The position numbers were made by a program, and so were the translations under genes. From positions 4,310,862-4,374,861 of the forward strand of contig RPFO01000667.1 of assembly GCA_009746045.1 (NCBI GenBank): a DNA stretch of 64,000 bases, in the 5' to 3' direction. The notes beneath the pieces are model-generated. The model made no database searches. It saw only the letters and a list, made by a program, of their open reading frames with translations, and was not told the DNA's origin. The stretch comes from Mesostigma viride. Lineage: Eukaryota > Streptophyta > Mesostigmatophyceae > Mesostigmatales > Mesostigmataceae. Numbering within the stretch: position 1 is the stretch's first letter; the number at the start of each line of letters is the position of its first letter. Shown here one piece after another: positions 30,491 to 39,295 of this stretch.

Positions 30491-31677
30491 AGGGAGAAGT
30501 TGAAGGGGAGCGGAAGCGGGGGCGGGGGGGGGGGGGGGGGGGGGGGGCGGGGGCGGGGGGGGGGGTCACGAGGGCAAGGGGGCGAGGGTGCGCGGGGCGC
30601 GGGGGCGGGAGGGGGCGAGGGCGAGGGCGAGGGCGAGGGCGAGGGCGAGGGCGAGGGCGAGGGCGAGGGCGAGGGCGAGGGCGAGGGCGAGGGCGAGGGC
30701 GAGGGCGAGGGCGAGGGCGAGGGCGAGGGCGAGGGCGAGGGCGAGGGCGAGGGCGAGGGCGAGGGGGAGGGCGAGGGACTAGTGGACCGACGTTGCAAGA
30801 TGGAAGCTGGTAGGAGAAAGTCGGCGGCCATGGCAACTCGTGCCTCGCACCGATGGAGCCCAGGAAAACGCACCAGACTGTCGTCTCTGGCTTATAGCAC
30901 TTTCTCGCTTCGTAGGAGCTGCTTGCTTCATGACACTTCCCCATGCTTTATAACAGTTGCTTGCTTCTGATCAGGGCGCATGTCTCCATTGCTCACCCGG
31001 CGTGATGGCTGATGGTGTGAATGGCGGTTATTTGCAGGTGGACGGCGTGATCCACTTTGAGAAGAACGTGGAAGAGCTGGTGCAGTGGGACCACCAGGTA
31101 TGCCTTCTTTCACCTATTCATTCATGGGTTCATTTGTCTGTCCGTCCGTCCGTCCGTCCGTCCGTCCGTCCGTCCGTCCGTCCGTCCGTCCGTCCGTCCG
31201 TCCGTCCGTCCGTCCGTCCGTCCGTCCGTCCGTCCGTCCGTCCGTCCGTCCGTCCGTCCGTCCGTCCGTCCGTCCGTCCGTCCGTCCGTCCGTCCGTCCG
31301 TCCATCCATCCATCCATCCGTCCGCCCACCCGCACGCCCGTCCCCCCATCCAACCATCCGCCCGCACGCACGCCCATCGGTCTGTCCATTCACTGATTCA
31401 CTCATGCATTGGTTTGTTTGTTTGCTCGTTTGTGCGCCCCTTGGTTCCCTGTGAGCAGATCCAGAACGTCTGCCTGGCGGTCAACTCAATCCTTGAGAAG
31501 ATGGTCAAGAGGGGATGGTACGTAATGGAGGTGATGGGAGCATTTAATGTGGGGATCGTCAAGAGAGGGTGGTGTGTATACTGCTGCAGCGAAGGGGATG
31601 GCCAAGGGAGGATGGTGTGTGGGGATGGTTCAGAGGTGATGGTGTGTGGGCGGCCTCAGATAAGGGAGCACCTATGA
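19253..31677 (+). CDS. CSN4: COP9 signalosome complex subunit 4
   Basis: Thirteen exons, assembled here: 19253-19379, 19564-19679, 20659-20798, 21956-22016, 22397-22489, 22856-22959, 26657-26765, 27326-27370, 28577-28737, 29337-29379, 30285-30344, 31038-31097 and 31459-31677. All junctions keep frame and co-align with plant CSN4. Landmarks are [73 protein letters not shown] and [16 protein letters not shown], the last three in the PCI region. CSN4 is a helical-repeat/PCI subunit of the complex that deneddylates cullin-RING ligases. Exons 1-12 give 373 residues; exon 13 adds about 20 conserved residues. The frame then runs on to a TGA through repetitive sequence, so the true C-terminus may be spliced elsewhere (GTACGT at 31519). 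The exon 1 donor (GTTTCG) is weak but forced by phase. Confidence 0.95.
20925..21032 (+). repeat. 27-bp minisatellite, four units (CSN4 intron 3)
   Basis: The unit atggtttaatctgtcaccgt starts at 20925, 20952, 20979 and 21006. A second short repeat (gaatggttaggaggggagga) follows at about 21228-21320. Confidence 0.95.
21600..21930 (+). repeat. 14-bp minisatellite (CSN4 intron 3)
   Basis: About 23 copies of atatcatctcccct with C/T variation, ending 26 bp before exon 4. It forms the extended pyrimidine-rich approach to the acceptor. Confidence 0.97.
22471..22576 (+). repeat. Exon 5 donor boundary repeated with 41-bp period
   Basis: The exon 5 edge plus donor, gctgcagctgcagtacaag|gtgggt, begins at 22471 and recurs at 22512 (including a second intact GTGGGT donor) and at 22553 (decayed to gtgtgagtcaag). 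The spacing is exactly 41 bp both times. Use of the second donor would add 41 nt and shift the frame. Confidence 0.92.
23760..26030 (+). repeat. 18-bp minisatellite, about 2.27 kb (CSN4 intron 6)
   Basis: More than 100 tandem copies of ctaatgcctgtcttatcc with ordered variants. Every few units a higher-order block 'tgacccccattttgttc' or 'tgacccccatttggttc' recurs, so there is a two-level repeat. There are no unique spacers. Confidence 0.97.
26483..26600 (+). repeat. 29-bp minisatellite, about four units (CSN4 intron 6 end)
   Basis: The unit aaacgcttaatcccctgccc starts at 26483 and 26512 and continues with the same spacing, close to the exon 7 acceptor. Confidence 0.9.
26741..26985 (+). repeat. 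Exon 7 donor boundary repeated with 41-bp period
   Basis: The exon 7 end gcgcatgcttgccacgttat plus acaag|gtaagg starts at 26741. A copy at 26782 has the donor changed to gggagg. The copy at 26823 has an intact gtaagg donor. Shorter decayed copies begin near 26858, 26912 and 26953. The first two steps are exactly 41 bp, the same period as at exon 5. Confidence 0.9.
27866..27930 (+). repeat. Decayed echo of the exon 9 acceptor boundary
   Basis: Reads atttggagcgcatcttgtgc followed by a 'ttttgacatggtacaatat' segment that matches the sequence after the better copies at 28378 and 28484. Confidence 0.65.
27985..28312 (+). repeat. 7-bp minisatellite seeded by an exon echo (CSN4 intron 8)
   Basis: Runs of CCTGCAC, CCGCATA and CCTGCCT (seven-base units). 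It ends in 'gcatcctgcgctcggatacaag', which is the same phrase as in the exon 9 echoes. The CCTGC unit therefore appears to have grown from the exon edge itself. Confidence 0.9.
28371..28520 (+). repeat. Two echoes of the exon 9 acceptor boundary
   Basis: The true exon 9 begins ccccag|gtgtacatggagcgcatcctg (exon from 28577). Copies with acceptor occur with exon-equivalent starts at 28378 (gtttacatggagcgcatctt) and 28484 (gtgtacatggagcgcatctt). Each continues 'gtgctcggatacaagat' instead of the real exon. Both keep a poly-C/CAG acceptor, so they are potential cryptic 3' splice sites. Confidence 0.92.
28911..28940 (+). repeat. Echo of the exon 9 donor boundary
   Basis: Reads tccaatctgtacgccaatgt then cagGTGTCG, copying the true end tccaagctgtacgccaacgt then cagGTAGGG (to 28737). 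A shorter piece (gcaacgtcagttagg) lies at about 28806-28820. Confidence 0.85.
30437..30547 (+). repeat. (GA)n then poly-G (CSN4 intron 11)
   Basis: GA run 30437-30484 followed by purine-rich sequence and long G runs at 30523-30547. Confidence 0.95.
30605..30775 (+). repeat. (GAGGGC)n microsatellite (CSN4 intron 11)
   Basis: About 26 near-perfect GAGGGC hexamers; the overlapping arginine/proline and glycine/glutamate frames are artefacts. Confidence 0.97.
31137..31320 (+). repeat. (GTCC)n microsatellite (CSN4 intron 12)
   Basis: About 43 tetramers of GTCC passing into ATCC, starting some 40 bp after the exon 12 donor. Confidence 0.98.
31500..31647 (+). repeat. Echoes of the exon 13 end
   Basis: The stretch gatggtcaagaggggatggt (31500, ending in a GTACGT donor-like site) recurs as gatcgtcaagagagggtggt at 31554, gatggccaagggaggatggt at 31597 and gatggttcagaggtgatggt at 31624, each followed by gtgt. 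The pattern is the same as at exons 5 and 7, which favours 31519 as the original donor. Confidence 0.8.
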
Positions 31678-31929
31678 TTAGGGTGATGCTGACAATTCAA
31701 TGCAGAAGTATCGTACCCAAATATGAGTGGAAAAAATAGAAGTACTATACACACCTAATATGATGTGTTATACCTCATTATCCATCAGGTATTTTAAGAC
31801 CGAATAGCATCCTGTGGAAGGGCAAGGTGCAGTACAGTTCCGAGCACACCTGCAAGCTTCTATCATATCAGCTTGTGGTATATCATGCATAGCTTGGTGC
31901 CTATCTGTGGTGGCCTGCTTAAATGCATT

Positions 31930-32075
31930 TATGGCACAGATCATGCCAAAGGTCCTATGTTCGATTCCTTGCTGGTAGCTTCTGGGCTTTCTTACTTTCT
32001 GTGTTCTGTGGAATCTCATATTTGGGCCGCCAGCGTTTCTACGTTTGTTGCTTTCTGATCTGACGACAGTATAAG
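31930..32075 (+). repeat. tRNA-derived SINE-like copy A
   Basis: Contains the box-B-like GTTCGATTCC within 'atcatgccaaaggtcctatg...' and continues gtagcttctgggctttctta and ctttctgatctgacgaca, the same as copy B. The 5' part differs. Confidence 0.55.
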
Positions 32076-32314
32076 ATTGGTTGATATTATTTAGTATCGG
32101 CTATGTCCTCTTGGTTTGTACGTCAAACTACAACCAGATTCCAGACGTGGTCAACCCGCCTACTTCAGCGATGCTAGAATATCGCGTAGGTTGGCGCATT
32201 AGTACTCCTGCGCACTTAGCTCTCTAGTGGTGAGTCATCTTCTATAGATTCAGCAATATCAGGCATATATTCAGCAATATTGGCACCCCTCTCCAGTAAA
32301 GAGGTTTTTCGCAA

Positions 32315-32515
32315 TTGGGCTGTTTCGAAGCGTTAAGTGAGATGCCTTCGGATCAGGAGACTCACACAGCCGCGAAATCATGCCAAAGGTCCTATGTTCG
32401 ATTCCTTGCTCGTAGCTTCTGGGCTTTCTTATTTTCTGTGTTCCGCGGAATCTCATATTTGGGCTGCTAGCGTTTTCACGTTTGTTGCTTTCTGATCTGA
32501 CGACAAGATAAGGCA
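32315..32515 (+). repeat. tRNA-derived SINE-like copy B
   Basis: Same body as copy A from 32377. Upstream is 'gatgccttcggatcaggaga', which matches the tRNA-like head seen on the - strand near 11740. Box B is GTTCGATTCC. Confidence 0.55.
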
Positions 32516-33815
32516 CTACATTTACAACATGTATCATACGAAAGTGGATCAGGGACTGGAATCAGAGCTCTGCAAAAGCTAAGCATGGCACTGTCACTGT
32601 CACTTTCCTGGGCTTCAGTTGTGTTGTGTTACTGGAGCAGCTCTTTGATACAGCAGTGCATTCTGTGGACTTTACAGGACCATTAACAGAAACTTAATCA
32701 AGGCATCTAACATTAAAGTTGCTTGTACCCCGCTTCCTTCGGCTATGCTTTATAAACTGTGTGCCCCTCATGCGTCGTTTCAGCATCGGGGCTGGGCTCA
32801 TCACTTCAGCGGGCGAGTCACAAGCATAGGCGGACTTGGTCTAAATGAGCTGGATTTTGCATGCACATTATGTTAGTGTTGTGGAAGACCGAGCTTTGGA
32901 CGACCAAGCTTTGAACGATCAAGACCAATCGTTGGACGGTCTAATGGCATACACTGCGCACAGGAGCCTGCAGCAATCTGAAGCGCCTAGAGGAGTTACA
33001 CGTTTTTGCTTGCCCTCGTCTATCGTGTGTAGTGGGACATGATGGTGTCGAAACTTCTGCCCAGCAATTGCGGCAGGAAGAGCCGCCGGTGATAACTTTG
33101 TTGTCTCCTTGATAACTGGCTGTGGGGGACTTGCAGTTGGTTGCACCCATAACTGGCTTGGAGCCCAAAGTGCGGTCGAGAGCGTGAACACACAGGGAAC
33201 TTGAATGAATGAATAAACTAGAGTTGATTTTATTTTCGCAGTCCCGTTGGGGAACCGCGGAGCACTTCTAGTGCCTTCCATCCCTGTTTGTTGCACAATG
33301 AGAAGGGGGCAGAGACACCCGCCTTCCCTCATGTCCGAAGGCAAGCCACAGTTGCCGTCAACACTACTCACAGGAAGAGTCTGCATTTACTGTGGGTGCA
33401 CTAGGACCGAAGTGTGGGGATATACAGGCGGGTGCATTGTCTGAAGAAACGTTAAAAACGGGCATAGCCAACCCAGTAGTAGCTCAGTAGTAGCTCATAA
33501 GTAGCTCAGTAGTAGCTGGCTGTCTCGACTTGATAGCCAGCTCAGTAGTAGTCGGCTGCTTGAGCCATATACTAAGCGCGGTGCCATCTAGGTTGTGGCC
33601 AGCTGCAGGGGGCGGGGCCGCGGGGCACACAGTTACACAAACCCAATGCTGCCCTTATTTGAGCCACAGCAAGCCTGCCCCTGGTTGTTCAGGTCCACAT
33701 TGATTAATTAATTGCACCCGGTGGGGAGTCACGGAGCATTAACCCCGATGGATGGATGGGTGGGTACACGCAATCCTACCGGTCTAATCTATCTAGCTGC
33801 AAAAACAATCCTACT

Positions 33816-34570
33816 CTATCAAGGAGACAACCAGCGCAGGCCAGAAATCGGGAGAATCCGGACCATGGTAGCTCGGAGCCGGTTTACTGGAAGGGGGCGG
33901 CCATCTACGTCGGCCACAAGCCCTGGCATGCGACCCCTGCGGCCCCAACGACTCCAGACGCCCCAGCTTAGGGGAATACAGCAGTAGTAGTGTAGAATAG
34001 ATAGACCGTGGCCATGTACATGTAAGCCTCCTACCGGCTCTATACCAGCTGATTCACGAGTATTATTTAGCCATGTACATGTGTGCCTATGATGTGCCAC
34101 ACTCCAGATGATGCCTAGCTTTATCTAGTTATGCTGTGCCCATGCCGCAGAGAGATGCTCTCTGCTGAGATGCCACGCTCTAGCTCTTGTATAGCTATGC
34201 TGATCTTCCCCCCCATGACAGGCTCCCCCTTAGCTGGGCATAGCTTGATAGATCATGGGGATGCAGGTGCCCTGGTGCACCTAGAGCAAGTGTCGTTTAC
34301 ATTCCCACCCTTGCAGGAAGTAGCTTAGAATGTATTATAGGCCATATGCCCCTTCTCAAGGGCTATGTGCTACATATACTCCCAACGGAGTTATGTTCCT
34401 AATTAATTAATTAATTAATTAATGGTAGCTCGAGCCTGCGCCGTTATCTTGTCCGCGTTTTCGATTCGTTCAGGATGATGAATATGAATGGAGATGGAAA
34501 TGTGCAGCCTTGTTCATTGGAATTATGGCTGGCTTACGTGTAGAGCGACTAGATGACCTAGACGGTGGTG
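33816..34570 (+). repeat. Dispersed repeat copy interrupted by an insertion
   Basis: Left part 33816-33875 and right part 34422-34570 together match 12390-12590. The break carries the 11-bp direct repeat ATGGTAGCTCG (33865-33875 and 34422-34432), present once in the uninterrupted copy (as ATGGTAGCTTG). Confidence 0.9.
33876..34421 (+). mobile_element. 546-bp non-LTR insertion with (TTAA) tail
   Basis: Flanked by the 11-bp target-site duplication ATGGTAGCTCG and ending in 'aattaattaattaattaatt'. A variable-length, long duplication plus a simple-repeat 3' tail is the signature of LINE-mediated (SINE-like) insertion. No coding frame stands out. The pre-insertion sequence is preserved at 12437-12460. 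Confidence 0.75.
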
Positions 34571-34700
34571 TCGCGTACTCGTGCCAAACTCCCTGCACTG
34601 ACAGTAGCCCACGACCTCGTTAGCCCTCATGAGGTATGGCTGCATGGTGATCGATGGGCCACATGCTAGCCTTACCCCACTAGTGCTGCCCACTTTTCTA
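34569..34700 (+). repeat. 131-bp direct repeat, copy 1
   Basis: From gtcgcgtactcgtgccaaac to ctagtgctgcccacttttct; recurs at 35844-35974 with a 2-bp indel (gcatggtg vs gcatatggtg). Confidence 0.95.
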
Positions 34701-34875
34701 AGATGAGAAGCCAGTGCCAACTGCACTTCTCAGAAGGTGAGACCTGAGAATGAGGTATGACTAGGTTAGGCTTCACACTGGGTTCTTTGTTGCAAATGAA
34801 ATGAACGTTTATTACCAAAATATTACCAATACTCTACCTAACTTGGCAGCTCTGTTTCAGCAATAGCTGGGCTCG

Positions 34876-35496
34876 ATGAAAGAAAAGAAGGGCTGGCCAC
34901 ACTTGCCACGCACCACCATAACCAAGACAGAGTTCAAAGATCCACACAGAGCTACATCCAACGCCCTGGTGGAAAGACACACTTATCCCAATGATTGCCT
35001 CTCACTTACGCAATATCTTGCGTCAGCCTTACCTCGTAGCCACGCTCAGTATCTGATCCTGACGACAACCGCTTTGTCGTCCATACTGCTTCAATTACAC
35101 CAAAGCTACTCCGTGGCACTCGTCTTTGGTCAGCACCAAGACCTAAAAGTACACAAAATCCTAAGTCGTTGTCTGCTGCAACTACTCCCTGTTCCGCATA
35201 TGAAACATATCATCTATCACTTTCTCTTCAGACGACAAAATCAACTAGACAACCTGCGTAGGCCAGAAATCCCAGACGACAAAATGCCCTTGTCGCAGAT
35301 CACTCCAGGGTCGGCTTGCCGACCCCTGAGCTTGCCAAACAACTATATCACCAAGCATGTACGACAACTAGCTGGCCCTGACGAGAAAAGCTGCCTCGTC
35401 GCATTCACAAAAAGTGGCTTGCCAGCCTGCCGAATATCAATGCCAAGATTGCGCGACATTATCTACCTGCAGCGGACAGTTCTCGAGATCAGTTAA
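34876..35496 (+). CDS. Hypothetical 206-residue open frame of unknown identity
   Basis: An ATG-initiated frame of normal amino-acid composition, without low-complexity sequence. I recognise no domain. It is framed by the two 131-bp direct repeats, within a repeat-rich region, so it may belong to an unclassified mobile element or be an exonless chance frame. No splice or promoter evidence is visible. Confidence 0.25.
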   Translation: MKEKKGWPHLPRTTITKTEFKDPHRATSNALVERHTYPNDCLSLTQYLASALPRSHAQYLILTTTALSSILLQLHQSYSVALVFGQHQDLKVHKILSRCLLQLLPVPHMKHIIYHFLFRRQNQLDNLRRPEIPDDKMPLSQITPGSACRPLSLPNNYITKHVRQLAGPDEKSCLVAFTKSGLPACRISMPRLRDIIYLQRTVLEIS

Positions 35497-35843
35497 GCGC
35501 CAGTGTGCGTGCACGTGCATGTGCAGCCTGCACGACCCGCATAATTGCCAGGCTGGCAGCCTAGCTTGGGCCGTGTTGTAGTCCAGCAGCCAGTGCGTGC
35601 TGCTTGCCAGCGTTGGCACGGACCTCCTGGTGACGCATGTCAGTACCGCTGTCAACTCCCAGTGCTGCGCGGCGCGCTACGGCGCATGCGTTGCTCCGGT
35701 AAGGCCCAAATGCCAAAGGCGTAACAACTCGCACACGCGCAATGCCTAGCTGCCTCGCCTCGTACCCCGGGCCGGCCGCGTGCATGGCGGCCCCGCGTAA
35801 TCTGAGCCAATACTCGTGCGAATCGGAACGGCGTGCAACAGCT

Positions 35844-35974
35844 GTCGCGTACTCGTGCCAAACTCCCTGCACTGACAGTAGCCCACGACCTCGTTAGCCC
35901 TCATGAGGTATGGCTGCATATGGTGATCGATGGGCCACATGCTAGCCTTACCCCACTAGTGCTGCCCACTTTTC
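35844..35974 (+). repeat. 131-bp direct repeat, copy 2
   Basis: Matches 34569-34700 almost perfectly. Together the pair brackets 1.14 kb. Confidence 0.95.
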
Positions 35975-37835
35975 TCCCCCCCCTCGCTACCAAGGCTTTT
36001 GCTGGGTAGCGAGCAACAAAGAGGCAATAGCTGCTTGAATCGCATGGGTGGTGAACCCCGCAGCAATTCACACAGGGCAAAACCAGGAACCCTCAGGTAC
36101 CTGAGACAGAGGCGGGGTTGAAGGCAGTGAAGATGCCAGCCGCAGTTGCAGTGATCACACAGCAACATGACCTCAGGCTGGTCGACCCGGTGACAAATTT
36201 GACACTGCGCATCGCGGATGCGCCTAGCGGTGTGCGGCTGGATGCTCCGTGCCAGGTGGGGCATGGAGCAAGGAGACACGGGTTCGACCCATTGTCAGTG
36301 GTCTTACTACCATCCGCACCTTCAAGGACGGCCACCCCCGAAGGCTTAATATCCTCAATGCGAAGGATGGTGGGCCCGGCCGTGACGTCCAGCGTGTGTT
36401 GGGGTTGAGTCCGCAGAAACACATACTGGCCGGGGTGGAACTGCAGCCGCCTGGCCATATACTTGCCACCCCGTCGCTGGGCGTACCGCAGTGTGTCGCG
36501 GTGCTGCGCGATCAACAGATTGTTCATCGCGATGGGCATCACCTTCTTAAATGTGGCGGCGCGCGCCACAACCTCAGTCCCGCAGCCACTCATTGGCGTC
36601 ATATCCCGCCATTGAATCGGCCATGGGGGTGAGCTTCCTGCACCTCAGAGGGCAACAATGGTGCCCGACCAAATAGCAGAAAATAGGGGGAGAACTAGGC
36701 GAGGGATTCTTGTTGTGGGCTCATCCGGTAGCCCATGGCGATCCAGGGTAGTTCCCTATCCCAGGTGCATGGCCACAAGTGCTGCTTGCAACGCCCACTT
36801 GCGCAGCGCCTGTTTGACTGTCTGAACCAAACGCTCAGCCAGCCCATTGGCCTGAGGGTGCTCCCGCGACGTGTGCCGATGATCGATGGAGCAGGAATCC
36901 AATAGCTCTTGAAATTCCTCACGAAATTCCCCGCCTTGGTCTGAAACCACCTCCGCCGGTGCCCCATACCGAGCAATAACATCCAGGAAGTAGGTGGCGG
37001 TGGTGGCGGCGTGCTTGTCGGCCGGGTATAGGGGAATCAGTTCCAGCCACTTGCTGAACGATTCCACACACACCATGACGTAACGGTTGCCGGAAGTGCT
37101 GAGCTCAAAGGGCCCACACAAGTCGACGTGCCACCGGTAGAACAAGCCCCGGATGGGCAAGCTCATGAGCTCCTTGTCATGATGGTCCAGGTTGAAACGC
37201 GCTTTCGCGCGAGCACACTCAGCACAACTGGCTACCTGCCGTGCTATGGCATGCTTCATGCCCGCCCACCAATACACCCCACGCACCATGCATGGCACCT
37301 GTGCGGTTTGCACCCATGTGCCCAAACCGCTCATGGTAATGTGCAACGAGGGCAGCACGCTTGTCAGGGGGCGGCACGATCAGCTTGCGGCGCCCCACAA
37401 GCTTGTAGACCTGGTTGCCCTCCCAGGTATAATTCACAGCCTGGCGCTCCACGCGCTCTTGCTCGGCTTGCCTCTGCGTCGGTGTCCAGTCAGCAGGGGC
37501 TGGAGAGGAAGGCAACCCCTGCACCCGCTCGAGAACCCTCCCATCCAGCCACACGTCCCCAGCGCAGCACTCCACCGCAATGGCGGCAGCATGCAGCACC
37601 ACACAGCCCATATGCTCGCCGGATCCACCGGCTGCGCAAGCGTGTCTTCAGCCAAAGGAAGAAACATCACGCCCTGGGATGGCGTGAAAGCCGGTGGCCG
37701 TACGGGATTGGCGTAGCTCGCAAACTCCGCCACGGCATCACTGCAGGAAAGCCATCGCGACTCGGAATCGCATGGCCCGGTTGCGTTGACAAAGACGACT
37801 GAGCCCTGTGGTCCCTCCGCGCCCTGCGCTCGCAC
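35956..37835 (-). pseudogene. Gypsy (Ty3-type) pol remnant: integrase plus C-terminal PHD finger
   Basis: Read on the - strand from 37835 downwards, across at least three frames. The HHCC zinc site is split: His pair in ALVAHYHERFGHMG (37611-37219 frame), Cys pair in SCAECARAK (37358-36756 frame). The integrase core follows with all three acids: HVDLCGPF, VVSDQGGEF and HPQANGLAERL. A GPY/F-like C-terminal module (HPGQYVFLRT...GPTILRIEDI) lies in 36602-36300. It ends in a PHD finger, CQICHRVD...LLCDHCNCGWHLHC (about 36220-36120), whose last WFCPV lies in a shifted frame where the final Cys codon is a stop. Frameshifts make it non-functional. A PHD finger in place of a chromodomain suggests targeting to histone marks. 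Confidence 0.85.
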
Positions 37836-37854
37836 CCCCGTCCGGTCCTCTGAC

Positions 37855-38548
37855 AGTTAACGTTTTTAAACGCAATGTATAAGGATATGGCTGCAATGCA
37901 GCAATGTGTGAATGTGGTTGGAACGGAGCTTTGTTAAAATTGGATAATGTTACAGCGCTCACACACTTGAGGCTTATACACGAGTTTGCCAAGTCAAGGC
38001 AACACACGTGAGGCGGGCTCGCAAGAGATGCCCAATTGGCACTGGCCTATTCTTTATATACTTGTGCACTGTGCTTTGCTAGTCCTGAGCAGCCTAGGAG
38101 GCCTGCTCAGTAATAACACTCCCGGTACAGTATTCACTACCTGTACAGCGCCCAGTTCCTATACAGTAGGTCTGCCATACAGGCACAGTGACCACAGAGT
38201 ACAGTCCACAGTGATTATTGCATCTGCACCTAGAAGTCCAGGACTAAGCCTGCGGTACCAACAGACCACAGGTTAAGGTTCCTATTTCCTGCGTACGACG
38301 TATTAATCCAATACCGTCGTAGGTTCAGCACCTAATTCCTGTCAGCCCAGGAATTACTGTCGACCCCATATGTCGTCGGCAAATATTCACGTCCGACTTA
38401 GAAGAACAGCCGGCTCGCGCTCGCGCGCGACCGGGAAGTCGGAACGCCATAACTTTCTTGATACTTGTCGGAATGAACTCGTTCCGGTGCCGCTGGAATC
38501 GCAGAGATATGCCGAATCAGGATCACGCCAATGCGCTTGGCGTTAACT
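37855..38548 (-). repeat. Long terminal repeat, left copy (3' LTR of the copia-like element)
   Basis: 694 bp, nearly identical to 45158-45847. It starts AGTTAACG and ends CGTTAACT, perfect 8-bp inverted ends instead of TG...CA. On the - strand a purine tract AAGAAAAGAAAGGA (38566-38553) sits 4 bp before it, as a polypurine tract would. Confidence 0.85.
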
Positions 38549-39295
38549 CCAATCCTTTCTTTTCTTGAGCTGTAGCAGCTCACACAAGTCTACATACAAA
38601 CACACACAATGGGTACTGGACATCCTCCCCGACTACAAGTCACAACCCGCTGGGCATGACAGTCAGCTTGGATTCCTTATTATATGTACATAGCACCCAT
38701 ACTGGTTCAGGAGCACAAACAAATTACAATGAGTCCCTATCCCTTCACGGGAGGCTCGTTGTGTTACCCATGTACAAGAGGTTGGCCAACTGTGGCAGCC
38801 CATAGGTGTTCAGCTAAGAACTTGAGAAGTATGTACAACCTTCAGGACCTTAGGCGAAACCCCACAGATCACCCACAACAGCTCATCAGAAAACATTGCT
38901 GACCCCCAGACGGGAGTCGGCGCCGGTCTGCTGCCCCTTATCGAACCAGACACAACATCTACGCGAAGCACATGCAAAACACAAGCTCCTATACTCGTTC
39001 CAACCGTGGAAAATCAGGGGACCTGTCGCCACCTCACCAGCATGGTGGATGGGTCAGCCAGTCCGTGAAACTCCGCCTTAAGACGGCACCAGGGAATCGA
39101 ACCCCGCCCACAAACCACAGATCTGGGGAAACCTCAGACTGAGATGAAAACCCCAGATAGACATCTCTCCATCAGAGACAATGTCAGACATTCCCACACC
39201 AGAGACATGTCTCACCCCTCAAGGTGTGCTCAGGATTATGTACAATCAAGCTCCCAGCCTGATATCCAGAGACTTAAGCACCCAGCTCTCAGCTT
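38549..39295 (-). other. Internal region between copia-like pol and its 3' LTR
   Basis: Non-coding by inspection. Carries A/C-rich sequence and the purine tract at its LTR end. No further ORF is supported. Confidence 0.5.

Larger units (their letters stand above)
31678..33815. other. Intergenic region downstream of CSN4 with SINE-like copies
   Basis: Apart from the two SINE-like copies (own entries) I see no gene. Near 33480-33550 'agtagctcagtagtagct' recurs several times. A last short CSN4 exon could lie here but none is recognisable. Confidence 0.4.
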
